Below, one piece after another: positions 17,962 through 27,785 of a stretch of 64,000 nt of DNA (positions within the stretch are counted from its first letter, which is position 1; each line of letters starts with the position of its first letter). The DNA is from Tenuifilum thalassicum. Lineage in GTDB: Bacteria > Bacteroidota > Bacteroidia > Bacteroidales > Tenuifilaceae. The notes under the pieces were generated by a model. That model was not told the origin of the DNA, ran no database searches, and worked only from the letters and a program-made list of their open reading frames with translations. The stretch spans positions 682,001 through 746,000 of the forward strand of contig NZ_CP041345.1 of NCBI RefSeq assembly GCF_013265555.1, in the 5' to 3' direction. The position numbers and the translations under genes are program-made.

Positions 17962-18417
17962 GGCTTAATTTTTTGATTTTACTATAATTACCATTCTCTG
18001 TTTTGGAGTGTCCTTATGTTACTATAAAATTAGTTAGATATCACCATCAGTTAAAATAAATCTTATACATTCAACAACGAAGTATTAATTGTTAAAAGTA
18101 AAAATATAAATATAACTGATAATTTCTTAATCGCATGTTAAATGTTAAAATGATAAAAGGATTGAAATTGTTGATGACATCAAATTCTGCCCCGCCGATC
18201 AGATTAACATATTTGAATATCAAGAAATTAGTAAATAAATGTTCTTTACTGATGCCTTCTAGGGATATAAATCATGTTTTCTTTAAGCTTACGGTTTTGT
18301 CTGAGGCCAAATATTATTCTACGGAAATGATTTTTCCATAACCCAATTTTATTGGGGTACGTCTAGGAAAAATTACAGATATATGGCACAAATCGATGAA
18401 AGCAAGTAAAAGCCTAG
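17962..18417. other. 456-base intergenic region
   Basis: AT-rich spacer between two minus-strand genes. The only open frame (18135-18341, plus strand, 68 codons) has no recognisable feature and is not supported. A weak hairpin CCCAA-TTTTA-TTGGG lies at 18342-18356 and might end transcription of the amidohydrolase gene. Otherwise I see nothing in it. Confidence 0.5.
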
Positions 18418-19254
18418 CTAATTCTTAAAAAACTGCTCTAACCGGATTTTTTTCCGTTTTGTTTTCCCAAATTCGTTTTTCAAATCGAGTTTAATAACAT
18501 TTTTGTTGCTTAGCTTATAGGATAGGTAGAATATGCTATCGGTAATGTTAATGAACGATACGTAAACGGTACCTCCTAAACGTCCCTCTTGATTTTTTCT
18601 TGGTGGTTGAACGGCCTGCCCAAAAGTATTTCCTACCTTAAGCAGGTTAATTTCCTCACCGCTATTCTCCATTTCTGTGATTCTTTCAGCAATGCTATTA
18701 TACCTGTAACAGGGATAGTTTCCTGCCTCGGGATTCGATAGCAAAAAGTTAGTCATAATGAGTTTATTTCCCTTTAGCCAGTGCAACTTTCGTTCCCCAT
18801 CAACCCATTCCACCACAACGGCTTTTCCTGTTCTATCGCCAAACATCATGTGGCTATTGTTTAATGCAATGTGCTTTTTTTCTAAGTATTCCAAAGCCTC
18901 TTCAACAGTAGAGCAATTAGCTAATAGCTTATCGCCAAGGTTATTTTTAGGGTTCCCATACCCCTTAATGCGTTCCTGTTCAGGAGTATTAGCAGCATCA
19001 AAGAAAAGCCCTTTTTCGTTAACACCTCCTTGCGCAAAATCATTCCAACCATACCATAAACGTGCAAACTTGTTCCTCGATCTTGGCTCAATTTGAATAT
19101 ATGCTTCAACATCTAACCAGTAATCCTCGCTATTCACCACATAGATTTTTCCTGTTTTGGAATCGATGTAGTAAAGCACAGAACAGGCAAGGGAAGAGGT
19201 GTAAGATAACAGACCAATTATAGCTGTAGTAAGTATTTGACTGGTAGTTTTCAT
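18418..19254 (-). CDS. Exported Ntn-type (choloylglycine/C45-C59-like) amidohydrolase
   Basis: A 278-residue protein. The N-terminal hydrophobic segment ends SSLACSVLYYIDS; Cys24 follows the signal cleavage zone and is in the position of the N-terminal nucleophile of the linear amide C-N hydrolase family, exposed by cleavage. The family-like GKIYVVNSEDYWLD, FAQGGVNEKGLFFDAAN and a later TNFLLSNPEAGNYPCYRY fit the penicillin/bile-acid acylase fold. Such enzymes cleave linear amides (bile salts, acyl-homoserine lactones, penicillin V, peptide N-acyl groups). The substrate here is unknown. The same Cys could also be read as a lipobox (SSLAC), in which case it would be acylated and not catalytic. 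Confidence 0.7.
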   Translation of the reverse strand: MKTTSQILTTAIIGLLSYTSSLACSVLYYIDSKTGKIYVVNSEDYWLDVEAYIQIEPRSRNKFARLWYGWNDFAQGGVNEKGLFFDAANTPEQERIKGYGNPKNNLGDKLLANCSTVEEALEYLEKKHIALNNSHMMFGDRTGKAVVVEWVDGERKLHWLKGNKLIMTNFLLSNPEAGNYPCYRYNSIAERITEMENSGEEINLLKVGNTFGQAVQPPRKNQEGRLGGTVYVSFINITDSIFYLSYKLSNKNVIKLDLKNEFGKTKRKKIRLEQFFKN

Positions 19255-19414
19255 TCGTAAAAGGATTTATTGTAGTTTCAGTCAGAAAGAAAGATAAAGG
19301 GTTCGTCAAGGTTTGAATTAGCTATTAAAATTACATTTTATATTTGTTTCGAAGCCCTTTGGGTTTGGTTTTAATTGAAGAAAGGTAGCCCTTAATAGCT
19401 CGAATAAATGAGAA

Positions 19415-19439
19415 AACCGCTAGCAAAAGGCTAGCGGTT
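19415..19439 (-). terminator. Rho-independent terminator of the barrel gene at 19464
   Basis: Ten-base-pair stem AACCGCTAGC (19415-19424) / GCTAGCGGTT (19430-19439), loop AAAAG, followed on the minus strand by TTTTC. It lies 25 bases past the stop of the 182-residue barrel protein. Confidence 0.75.
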
Positions 19440-19463
19440 AACAGAAACATATTTTATTAGGAT

Positions 19464-20012
19464 TTAAAAAGCGAAACCAATAGCAAATCCTACTCGAAGG
19501 CCAAAGCCTTCAAATTTACCCACGTCAAAAGAATCGGTACCTGATTCAACATCAACGCTTCCTTTGCTATAGTGTCCACCAAAAAACAGATCCATGGTAA
19601 AACCAGAATTTGTAATCCATTGACGTCCAAACAAAAGACCTCCACCGAAATTGGTGTAAGTACCCTTATCATTCGATTCGGTATTTTCTAAAGAGAAGTT
19701 TTGGTAACGAACGTAAGGGGCGAGGTAGAATCCATCAATCGCATTTTGCTTAGGATAGAATCTTGCTTCTGGTGTAAGAATTAAACCAGAGAATTTTGAA
19801 TCACCTATTTTATAACTTAAATAAGCTACTCCAAGCTGCCCAGACATGTTATCAGAGAGCTTGCGTTCATAAAAAACAGAACCTGTTCCAACTAAAAGAC
19901 TTAGCGTGTTGACCTTAATAACATTAGGCTCTTCCGACACAGCAGGTTTGTCTTGAGCAATTGCTGGAACAGCAAACAAAGCAACTAGCAAAACAGATAA
20001 AAACTTTTTCAT
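19464..20012 (-). CDS. Outer membrane beta-barrel protein (182 aa)
   Basis: Signal peptide MKKFLSVLLVALFAVPAIAQ, then a mature domain of about 160 residues made of alternating strands (GSVFYERKLSDNMSGQLGVA, FYLAPYVRYQNFSL, GFTMDLFFGGHYSKG) and a final strand LRVGFAIGFAF ending in Phe, typical of eight-stranded outer-membrane barrels (DUF3575/OmpW-like size). No catalytic motif. Role unknown. A strong terminator follows, and an inverted repeat lies just upstream of its start, so it is probably transcribed on its own. Confidence 0.8.
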   Translation of the reverse strand: MKKFLSVLLVALFAVPAIAQDKPAVSEEPNVIKVNTLSLLVGTGSVFYERKLSDNMSGQLGVAYLSYKIGDSKFSGLILTPEARFYPKQNAIDGFYLAPYVRYQNFSLENTESNDKGTYTNFGGGLLFGRQWITNSGFTMDLFFGGHYSKGSVDVESGTDSFDVGKFEGFGLRVGFAIGFAF

Positions 20013-20026
20013 TTTTAAATTATTTT

Positions 20027-20046
20027 AAGTTAACGCTGGTTAACTT
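20027..20046. repeat. Inverted repeat between M6 protease and barrel gene
   Basis: AAGTTAAC-GCTG-GTTAACTT, perfect 8-base arms with a 4-base spacer. It lies 14 bases upstream of the barrel ATG and 20 bases past the protease stop. Either an operator for the barrel gene or a weak AT-rich terminator for the protease. Confidence 0.45.
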
Positions 20047-20065
20047 TCAAATAGCGTGCCAAAAA

Positions 20066-22480
20066 TTAGAATTTTGTTATTTTGATTTTTTTCGATGCTA
20101 AAATTGTTGTGTTGCCGCCATTGTGTAGGTCCACTTTAACAATGTAAACACCTTTAGATAAATCAGCTAGGTCGAGTTTAATGGTATTTTGACCTTGAAC
20201 AACTGGTGAATTAACAATTTCTTTTATTTGCTGACCAAGCATGTTATAGATACTTACATTAACCATTCCTACCTGCTCTAAACCGGATATTGTTACGTTG
20301 GTTTCAGAAGTTACAGGATTTGGGTAAGCCGAAATATTTACATTATCACTTGGGCTCGTGTCTATACCGGTAGCAATTTTTTCACCATTAACTATAGCTC
20401 TTATAAGGAAGTTATAGTTTAGATTATAGTCTGACAATTGATTCCACTGAGAGCCTTCCAGTATCCATCCACCTTTACCAGCTACATATGGGCCGCGATC
20501 TGTAGCAAAAGGATAACCCGACGATGCTGTTGCTGAATATCCTACCCAGTACTCTTTGTTGGGTTTAATGGTGATGGAGCTGTCTAGCTGGTGCGAAGTC
20601 CATTGGTCCAGTTTTACCTCATTTGAAACGTTTTTTTCATATATAAGAGTCCCAGGGTCACCAAAGGTACCGCCTTCCCATACCTTTACAATTTCATTGG
20701 AGGTTAATCTAGTTCCATTATCGCTTTTGATGTAAAAATCAATCTTGTTAATATATTTACCTACTACATTAGTAAGATCATCAGTTGTAAAGCGGGTAGC
20801 TGCTGTCAAGGTAGTGGAACCATTACCAATGGCTGTTCCATAACCATTATCATTTTTAAGTACAACCCATGGGTCAAAGTCTATAGTAGCGTTAAATGAA
20901 ATGGTTGAAGAAGCCGCAGAAACATTAGAGATGTTAAGCCCGCCGTCTGTTCCGTTGGAAAGAAAACTTTTGGGGTCGGTTTGATCATTAATTTGGGTTC
21001 TATTGTAGCTAGCATTAAAGGTAGCATCGTTAATGCTTCCGTTTACCACTAATGTACCTCCTGGTCTATATAGGTATACTTCATCAGGGGGACCATCGGC
21101 GTTGCCTTTCCCTTCTAAAACAGAGTTAATGCGATAAACCAACATGCCATCGCCTGGTAGAGAAGCATCGTAAGCTTCGCGTTTTCGATATTCAACCACA
21201 AAGTACTCGGTATAGCTATTGGGTGATGGTATTTTATAAACATTCCCGGTTGCAGAAGTAGATAATGGGTTTAGGGTATAGGTACCAGTTTGTGTAATCT
21301 CTGGTATTTCATCAATCCAGCCACCATAAAGATACTTCATATATGCCCCCATATTTTGAGGTTCATCCCTGGTCCCTTCCATAATATCCCATACACCAAC
21401 AGTTGAACGATTTAAATTATCATCATAATGGTATAGGTCTGGAGCGCCAACAGCGTGGAACATTTCATGGCATAGAGTTCCTAAATCAATTCTATTATTG
21501 CCAAAGTATTGGAGTTGTAAGGTATAATCCCCAACCTGTTTCCCGTTAATGTAAGCTTTTTTTGACCACAAACTCCATTGGTGTGGCCAAAGCAAATCAT
21601 TCCATCCGTCATTCTCGCCAGCAAGAATAAATGAAACAACATCGATGTAACCATCATTGTTTATATCGATATTCAAATCTGATGGGACGTATTTTGCAAT
21701 TGAATCAATGGCTGTTTTAAGTAATGTGTGCTCTCTATATGTTTTACTAGCCTCATTGGTGTAGTCGTCCATGTCTGGATCGTACCCTTCGGTGTTGGTT
21801 GTGGCGTTGTAGGGCCTATAATAGTTTCTATTATGGGTGTCGGTAAACCAAACAATAAGATTATTTGAAGGGGTTGGATAAAATGATGAGGAAACCGTGA
21901 ATTTATCATATGATACGCTGCTGTAGTAATCATTTACAGAGCTGACTGCGCCATTGTATATGTTTTCGTAGAAGCTAAGTGGTTCATCGGTAATGTTATC
22001 ATCAGCAAATTGAATAAAAACAACAATGTTGTTCATTACCGTTTGCGCTTTGCTATTAAGAGGGGCTATTCCATTTTTTTGCCCTTTAGCTGGATTAAGC
22101 AGCTGATAATGGTTGTTTACTTGAAATCTTTTCCTCTTGGCAAGGTATTCTTTGCGCGAAATATTTAAGTAGGGCTCAATCCCTTTGGATGCTGATGGTT
22201 TATCCTTTCCTACGATGAGATCGCTTGGAACCAAACGACCATCTATTTTTTGAGCGTAAACATAGTAACCAGTTTGAGGATGCTGGATAATGGTGTAACC
22301 ATTTGCATCGTGTAACCAGTTGTGAAACTCATCACCACTGGCATAACATTCAATCTTAGTTCCATCGGGCTGGTGAATAACTGTAGGAACAAATTTTTTG
22401 GGTACTCCATTGGATACTAATGGAATAATCCCAATTAGCAATGTGTAAATTGCTTGTTTTAATAATCTTTTCATTTTCAT
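20066..22480 (-). CDS. M6-family metalloprotease with T9SS sorting domain
   Basis: A secreted zinc protease of 804 residues. It has a signal peptide (LLIGIIPLVSNGVP), then an N-terminal region typical of M6 enzymes (FHNWLHDANGYTIIQ). The catalytic domain carries the zinc motif HEMFHAVGAPDLYHYDD (His338, Glu339, His342) near the middle, as in the immune inhibitor A type. A jelly-roll region near residues 540-700 and a C-terminal T9SS type A sorting domain (NISAYPNPVTSETNVTISG onward, ending ASKKIKITKF) follow. Cargo for outer-membrane export, presumably for degrading extracellular protein. A lipoprotein gene lies 31 bases upstream on the same strand. Confidence 0.92.
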   Translation of the reverse strand: MKMKRLLKQAIYTLLIGIIPLVSNGVPKKFVPTVIHQPDGTKIECYASGDEFHNWLHDANGYTIIQHPQTGYYVYAQKIDGRLVPSDLIVGKDKPSASKGIEPYLNISRKEYLAKRKRFQVNNHYQLLNPAKGQKNGIAPLNSKAQTVMNNIVVFIQFADDNITDEPLSFYENIYNGAVSSVNDYYSSVSYDKFTVSSSFYPTPSNNLIVWFTDTHNRNYYRPYNATTNTEGYDPDMDDYTNEASKTYREHTLLKTAIDSIAKYVPSDLNIDINNDGYIDVVSFILAGENDGWNDLLWPHQWSLWSKKAYINGKQVGDYTLQLQYFGNNRIDLGTLCHEMFHAVGAPDLYHYDDNLNRSTVGVWDIMEGTRDEPQNMGAYMKYLYGGWIDEIPEITQTGTYTLNPLSTSATGNVYKIPSPNSYTEYFVVEYRKREAYDASLPGDGMLVYRINSVLEGKGNADGPPDEVYLYRPGGTLVVNGSINDATFNASYNRTQINDQTDPKSFLSNGTDGGLNISNVSAASSTISFNATIDFDPWVVLKNDNGYGTAIGNGSTTLTAATRFTTDDLTNVVGKYINKIDFYIKSDNGTRLTSNEIVKVWEGGTFGDPGTLIYEKNVSNEVKLDQWTSHQLDSSITIKPNKEYWVGYSATASSGYPFATDRGPYVAGKGGWILEGSQWNQLSDYNLNYNFLIRAIVNGEKIATGIDTSPSDNVNISAYPNPVTSETNVTISGLEQVGMVNVSIYNMLGQQIKEIVNSPVVQGQNTIKLDLADLSKGVYIVKVDLHNGGNTTILASKKIKITKF

Positions 22481-22511
22481 TTAAATTGATTACTTACTAA
22501 TACCTGGGTAA

Positions 22512-23054
22512 CTATTTTTTTACAAAACCTCTAAAATCTACTTTCCACTTGGTGGTAGTTTTAACGATTGTATTATTTGGCAAAGAGTCTATCTTTGACT
22601 CGGTGTATGTAAAACTTTCCTTCGGCTTTAATTTGAAAGATTTGTCCTTTAGAGTAAACTTTAACGTTGAATCGGAATAGCTTTCAATTATAAGTTCTTC
22701 ATGCTTATATGGAAAGTTCTTTACTTCTTTGATAAAGCTAGAAACTCCCCTGCCTGAAACTCCTTTTAACACACGACCAATTCCAAGGAATAATTTTATA
22801 CCTGTTGAATCGGAAATACTATTTCGGTACAACTCTAGATGTTGATTATCAGGATTGTAACTATATCCTGGAGAGTCAATCCTGCGGCCAGGAAATGATT
22901 TTCCAGATAGTACTTCTCCCTCTGATGTAACAAAATACTCCACAAAAGGAATTAGAGAATTACTTTTAGCAGCACTGGTTGTTATATTCCGTTTTTGAAC
23001 TGAGCAGGAATAAACAGTAAATATTGCTAGAGCTAGTTTTAATGCAAACTTCAT
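22512..23054 (-). CDS. Lipoprotein, unknown function (180 aa)
   Basis: Signal peptide with lipobox FTVYSC (Cys17), so membrane anchored. The mature part contains SLIPFVEYFVTSEGEVLSGK, a region with FPYKHEELIIESYSDSTLKF, and a Lys/Thr-rich C-terminus ending WKVDFRGFVKK. No domain recognised. It lies just upstream of the M6 protease gene (31 bases), so it may be co-transcribed, but no functional link is evident. Confidence 0.7.
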   Translation of the reverse strand: MKFALKLALAIFTVYSCSVQKRNITTSAAKSNSLIPFVEYFVTSEGEVLSGKSFPGRRIDSPGYSYNPDNQHLELYRNSISDSTGIKLFLGIGRVLKGVSGRGVSSFIKEVKNFPYKHEELIIESYSDSTLKFTLKDKSFKLKPKESFTYTESKIDSLPNNTIVKTTTKWKVDFRGFVKK

Positions 23055-23178
23055 GAGTTTCTGTTCAAATTTTTACAAAGAAACAAAAAGTATGAGCAAA
23101 ATAACTGCCCATTTTACAATAAACGGACAAACTACAGGAATTGTTTGCTAAAATGCATATAATTGTCGATAAACGACA

Positions 23179-24489
23179 CTAGGATTTTTTATCTCTAGCA
23201 ATGCCTAAACGCTGAGCAGTTCTTTCAGGTACATAGATGACTAGTCGTTGCCCTATTCTAATCAAATTACCCCGCAACCTATTCCATTGCCTGAGCTGTC
23301 GAACAGAAACATTATACCTTTCGGCTATTTTTCCTAGAACGTCTCCTTTTTTTACCCTATAGACATAACGAACCGAACCTGGAGGGACATAGTATCTGTA
23401 CGATTTTAGATACTTTGCAGGATCGGCTAGCACTTTCTTGTTGAAGAAGATACTATCCTTGTAGGCAAAAATCTCTTTTTCTTTATCGATGTAAGGCCCA
23501 ACCAGTTCTTTAGGCAGACGAAGAACAAAAGACCGTCCTTTTGCTGGTATGATATCTACTTTGTATTGGGGATTTAAATCACGAAGCAGCTCAATGGGGT
23601 AGTCTAGTACTTCCGCAACCTGCTTTAGGTGAAGCATGTCGTTTACCATAATAGTATCAGTAGCAGGAGGGTAGGTTATAGGTTGAGGAATTATATTATG
23701 TTCCTTGTAAAAATAGTAGGTGTAGTTGGCGGCAATGAATGCTGGCACATAGCCACGAGTTTCTCGAGGGAGATAGTAATATATATCCCAGTAATTTCTT
23801 TTACCCCCAGATCGACGAATTGCTTTGTTAACATTACCAGGACCGCAGTTGTATGCAGCAATCACCAAGGTCCAGTCTCCATAAATTGAGTAGAGGTCTT
23901 TAAGGAATTTACAGGCTGCATGTGTCGATGCAATGGGGTCGAGCCGCTCATCGATAAAGGAGTTAATGGTAAGATTATACATTCTCCCTGTGCCATACAT
24001 AAACTGCCATAGTCCTACAGCACCTGCTCTTGAAACGGCTCTTGGGTTAAGCCCTGATTCAATGATAGGGAGAAATCTCAACTCCTGTGGCAGCTGATAC
24101 AAATCTAGTATTTCTTCAATTATGGGGAAGTAGTACTCGGTTAAACCAAGCATTACTTCAACTCTATCGCGTTTTTTCTCGGTGTATGCTTTAATGAAAT
24201 TTCGAACTATATGGTTATATGGTAGATTAATGAATGAGTTAATACTTTGCAAACGTTTAATATAGAATGAATCTTGTGTTTCATTAACTCCTAACGTATC
24301 ATCATCAACATCAACAATTAGGCTATTGTCTTCATTGGGTTGTTGTATGTACCATTGATACAGCAGACTATCCATTTTCTCTATCTGCTGTTTATCAAAT
24401 ACCGTGTCATTTTCTAACTTTGGATTCTGAGCAGGAACTATATTTGAGATAAGAATTGAAAATATGATTAGTTTTAAATTTTTCTTCAT
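23179..24489 (-). CDS. MltD-like lytic transglycosylase with LysM
   Basis: Cleaves peptidoglycan glycan strands with anhydro-MurNAc formation, in the periplasm. The 436 residues start with a signal peptide (FSILISNIVPAQ). The SLT domain (about 115-260) has the catalytic Glu in LPIIESGLNPRAVSRAGAVG, followed by LWQFMYGTGRMYNL and AAYNCGPGNVNKAIRRSGG, the classical family 1 motifs. A middle part of unknown fold (about 280-370) is followed by a C-terminal LysM domain (YRVKKGDVLGKIAERYNVSV) for glycan binding. Shikimate kinase ends 24 bases upstream, so the two are likely one transcript. Confidence 0.93.
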   Translation of the reverse strand: MKKNLKLIIFSILISNIVPAQNPKLENDTVFDKQQIEKMDSLLYQWYIQQPNEDNSLIVDVDDDTLGVNETQDSFYIKRLQSINSFINLPYNHIVRNFIKAYTEKKRDRVEVMLGLTEYYFPIIEEILDLYQLPQELRFLPIIESGLNPRAVSRAGAVGLWQFMYGTGRMYNLTINSFIDERLDPIASTHAACKFLKDLYSIYGDWTLVIAAYNCGPGNVNKAIRRSGGKRNYWDIYYYLPRETRGYVPAFIAANYTYYFYKEHNIIPQPITYPPATDTIMVNDMLHLKQVAEVLDYPIELLRDLNPQYKVDIIPAKGRSFVLRLPKELVGPYIDKEKEIFAYKDSIFFNKKVLADPAKYLKSYRYYVPPGSVRYVYRVKKGDVLGKIAERYNVSVRQLRQWNRLRGNLIRIGQRLVIYVPERTAQRLGIARDKKS

Positions 24490-24513
24490 AACCAGTTTGT
24501 GTTAATAGTAGGG

Positions 24514-25029
24514 TTAAATATTCACAGTGGAAATAATGAGTTGAGCAAGATCCTTAGGGTTGGCGTTATCGGCATCAATAATTACTTGTGCTTTTTCGTA
24601 ATATTTTTTTCGCTCGTTTAGCACCCGAATTATATACTCGTTGAGTTCATCCTTTGTTTTTCCCCAAAGTAATGGTCTGTCAACTTTCGATTCAATAAGT
24701 CTAGCAACTAACGTTGAAACTTCGGCCCTTAGGTAGACGGTTATTCCGTTTCTATTCATGTAATCGATATTATTATAAAAGCACGAAGTGCCTCCACCTG
24801 AAGAAATAACAAAATCGCCTTCAAATGAACATACCTCCTTTAACGTTTCGTTTTCTATCATCCTAAAATAGTCTTCTCCTTTGGTCTCAAAAATTAACTT
24901 TATGCTTAAATTGTGTTTTTGTTCAATATATTCATCAAGATCGATAAACCTGTATCCTAAAATATGAGCTAAATCAACACCTACTGTTGACTTTCCGCTG
25001 CCCATAAATCCTATAAGGAATATCTTCAT
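24514..25029 (-). CDS. aroK: Shikimate kinase
   Basis: Phosphorylates shikimate at O-3 with ATP in aromatic amino acid synthesis. The 171 residues show the P-loop FLIGFMGSGKSTVGVDLA, the DLDEYIE motif for Mg and shikimate, the substrate-binding ISSGGGTSC, and the LID segment KVDRPLLWGKT with its arginine. Length is normal. It lies between parC (with a terminator in between) and the lytic transglycosylase gene. Confidence 0.95.
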   Translation of the reverse strand: MKIFLIGFMGSGKSTVGVDLAHILGYRFIDLDEYIEQKHNLSIKLIFETKGEDYFRMIENETLKEVCSFEGDFVISSGGGTSCFYNNIDYMNRNGITVYLRAEVSTLVARLIESKVDRPLLWGKTKDELNEYIIRVLNERKKYYEKAQVIIDADNANPKDLAQLIISTVNI

Positions 25030-25076
25030 TAGCTCTAATTTTTAATTATATCAAAATATATATTCCAAAGATAACA

Positions 25077-25101
25077 AAAGAGCAGGTAAAACCCGCTCTT
25101 T
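25077..25101 (-). terminator. Rho-independent terminator of parE-parC
   Basis: Eleven-pair stem AAAGAGCAGGT (25077-25087) / ACCCGCTCTTT (25091-25101), 3-base loop and one G-U pair on the minus-strand transcript, followed by TTTTG. It lies just past the parC stop and separates it from aroK. Confidence 0.75.
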
Positions 25102-25104
25102 AAA

Positions 25105-27759
25105 CTATAAACCTAGCGACATTTGTTCTGAAGTATTATCATTTTCATTCTCTTCAGGGTCGTTATCGGACTCATTCTCTTTATTATTGGCAAATGCCGA
25201 TTTTTCTTTTTCAAGGGGTTCTATAAACTCTACCTTTTTGACTGTAAGGGTGGTTATTCGCTTTCCTTTAGCTCTTTGCCCTTTTACAGCAATAAAAGCA
25301 TCAACATCAATCTCTTCAGGTTCCCTATTGGCATGCTTACCGCCAAAAGTAATTTTTAAACATGGGTAAATATCAGCATTTATGGAAACGAGTTTTGAGC
25401 CATCTCCTTCGGGAATAAATGGTAGAATTTTCTCGGTTGATTCAAAGCTAAAGCGCTTCAGGTAGTAGTATTTTTGAGAACCATCGTAGTAAACAACAGA
25501 ATAAACCTTGTTTTGGTCGTATTTTTCAATAATTAATGGTTGCTCATCGAAACGCAAGGAGTAATCGGTGTTGGCAAGGAAGTAACTCCCATCGGGGTTA
25601 ACAATAAGAATTTTTTCGCCAGGCATAAATTCGTCGATGAGTTCACCTTGCCCTTCTAGGTTAAGTCGCATAACCTCAGGGTCGTACCAAACCTTTACTC
25701 CCTCAACTGTGCTTGTAATTTTCTCTTTAAGAACGATTTTGTGAATGGCATAACGGGTAAAAATATTTCCTTGTGAATTTCTACCCTTTACGGCAAGCTG
25801 ACCAAAATCGAGCTCTATGATAAGGTTTCTTAATCGTGGGCGAGGTTTAAGATATACCTTTAGCACCTCTGTTTCCCCATTCGGATTTACCGAAAGCCAA
25901 AGTATTTGAGAGCCTGGTGTTCCCTTTGTAATGTCATACTCCTTGTCGCGTGTCGTTCCAGTAATAGCGCACCTTTTCATCATAATATTACCGTTCAAAC
26001 CATCGCGGTATACGACATTGTATATGGTGCGTTTATCGTTTCGCGTGTACACGCCAACGTACATAATATCTTTCCCGAAAAAGTCTTTGTCTTGTACCTT
26101 TCGGATATAGTATTTCCCGTTTTTAAGGATTACAATAATATCATCGATGTCGGAGCATTCACAAACGTATTCATCTTTTTTCAGGCTTGTCCCTACAAAT
26201 CCTTCGGCACGGTTAACGTATAGTTTCTCATTTGCTACAACCACTTTTGTTGCCTCAATGGTATCGAAGCTACGAAGTTCGGTTTTACGTTCGCGCCCTT
26301 TCCCGTATTTCTTTTTAATGTTTTGATAGTAGTTGATAGTGTAATCAACAATATGCGCAAGGTGATGTTTAACCTGCTCAATTTCAGCCTCAACCGCTTT
26401 AATATGCTCATCAGCCTTTTTGATATCAAACTTTGATATTTTTCGAACAGGTTTCTCGGTGAGCTTTACCACATCTTCGCGTGTGATTTCTCTACGGAAT
26501 AGCTTTCGATATGGATCAAAGCCCCGTTCGATGGCTTCAAGAACCATCTCCCAGGTTTCGGTATCTTTTTCCAGCTCACGATAGATGCGTTCTTCGAAAA
26601 ATATCTTTTCAAGCGATGAAAAATGCCAATCCTCTTCCAGTTCGCGCAAGCGGATATTTAGCTCCATGGTAAGGAGGTCCTTGGTTCGGTTTACCGATGC
26701 CCGGAGAATATCCTTTATGCCCATAAAGCGTGGTTTGTCTTCGTAGATAACACAAGCGTTAGTAGAGATTGACATTTCACAATCGGTAAAGGCATACAAC
26801 GCGTCGATGGTCATGTCGGGATTAACATCGGGGTGCAAATGGATTAGAATTTCAACATTCTCGGCTGTGTTATCGTCTATCTTCTTAATTTTTATTTTGC
26901 CCTTATCGTTAGCCTTGAGGATGGAATCGATAAGCGAAGTTGTTGTTTTTCCATATGGAATCTCGGTTATTGCCAAGGTTTTTCTATCAACCTTTTGAAT
27001 TTTTGCACGCACCCTTACACTTCCGCCTCGTAAACCATCGTTGTACTTGCTGCAGTCGGCAAGTCCGCCTGTAGGAAAGTCGGGATATAGTTCAAAGTCT
27101 TTTCCTTTTAAATAGCTTATCGAAGCATCAATAAGCTCATTAAAGTTGTGAGGTAGTATTTTTGATGCCAAACCAACGGCAATACCTTCAACGCCTTGAG
27201 CAAGGAGCAGAGGGAACTTAACTGGAAGAGTAACGGGTTCCTGGTTCCTGCCATCATAGCTGAGCATCCACTCGGTGGTTTTTGGGTTGAAAACCACATC
27301 GAGAGCAAATTTTGAAAGTCGTGCTTCAATGTAACGTGGGGCTGCAGCACCATCGCCAGTGAGTATGTTACCCCAGTTACCCTGTGTGTCAATAAGGAGG
27401 TCTTTTTGTCCAAGTTGAACAAGCGCATCTCCAATTGATGCATCTCCGTGTGGGTGATACTGCATGGTGTAACCAATGATGTTGGCTACCTTGTTGTAAC
27501 GCCCATCGTCGAGGCGTTTCATGGCGTGAAGGATGCGACGTTGCACAGGTTTTAACCCATCGTCGAGATGTGGAACGGCACGTTCCAGTATTACATACGA
27601 GGCGTAGTCAAGAAACCAATCCTTATACATTCCAGAAATGTGATTCTTCTTGGCTGCCTCACCTGTTAACTTTTCTATTTTGGCATGCTGGTCAGGCGTG
27701 CTATTCTTATCATCGCCTTCGCTTAACAGCTCGTCCGCTTCAAAATCGTCCAATCGCAT
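25105..27759 (-). CDS. parC: DNA topoisomerase IV subunit A
   Basis: Type IIA topoisomerase breakage-reunion subunit; decatenates daughter chromosomes with ParE. The 884 residues carry the catalytic Tyr143 in AAAPRYIEARL, the conserved RRILHAMKRLDDGRYNKVAN and MQYHPHGDASIGDAL stretches, and a C-terminal beta-pinwheel region of variable sequence. The tail is acidic (ENESDNDPEENEN). The gene lies 26 bases downstream of the partner subunit gene in the same direction. Assigned to topoisomerase IV, not gyrase, because of this pairing and the absence of a GyrA box; the call of ParC versus GyrA is inference. Confidence 0.9.
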   Translation of the reverse strand: MRLDDFEADELLSEGDDKNSTPDQHAKIEKLTGEAAKKNHISGMYKDWFLDYASYVILERAVPHLDDGLKPVQRRILHAMKRLDDGRYNKVANIIGYTMQYHPHGDASIGDALVQLGQKDLLIDTQGNWGNILTGDGAAAPRYIEARLSKFALDVVFNPKTTEWMLSYDGRNQEPVTLPVKFPLLLAQGVEGIAVGLASKILPHNFNELIDASISYLKGKDFELYPDFPTGGLADCSKYNDGLRGGSVRVRAKIQKVDRKTLAITEIPYGKTTTSLIDSILKANDKGKIKIKKIDDNTAENVEILIHLHPDVNPDMTIDALYAFTDCEMSISTNACVIYEDKPRFMGIKDILRASVNRTKDLLTMELNIRLRELEEDWHFSSLEKIFFEERIYRELEKDTETWEMVLEAIERGFDPYRKLFRREITREDVVKLTEKPVRKISKFDIKKADEHIKAVEAEIEQVKHHLAHIVDYTINYYQNIKKKYGKGRERKTELRSFDTIEATKVVVANEKLYVNRAEGFVGTSLKKDEYVCECSDIDDIIVILKNGKYYIRKVQDKDFFGKDIMYVGVYTRNDKRTIYNVVYRDGLNGNIMMKRCAITGTTRDKEYDITKGTPGSQILWLSVNPNGETEVLKVYLKPRPRLRNLIIELDFGQLAVKGRNSQGNIFTRYAIHKIVLKEKITSTVEGVKVWYDPEVMRLNLEGQGELIDEFMPGEKILIVNPDGSYFLANTDYSLRFDEQPLIIEKYDQNKVYSVVYYDGSQKYYYLKRFSFESTEKILPFIPEGDGSKLVSINADIYPCLKITFGGKHANREPEEIDVDAFIAVKGQRAKGKRITTLTVKKVEFIEPLEKEKSAFANNKENESDNDPEENENDNTSEQMSLGL

Positions 27760-27785
27760 GTTCTTGAGCTATAGTGTATAGTTAA

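Noticed and set aside
18135-18341. 68-codon plus-strand frame in the 456-base spacer
   Set aside because: No family, no promoter element and no signal peptide; AT-rich DNA yields such frames by chance.
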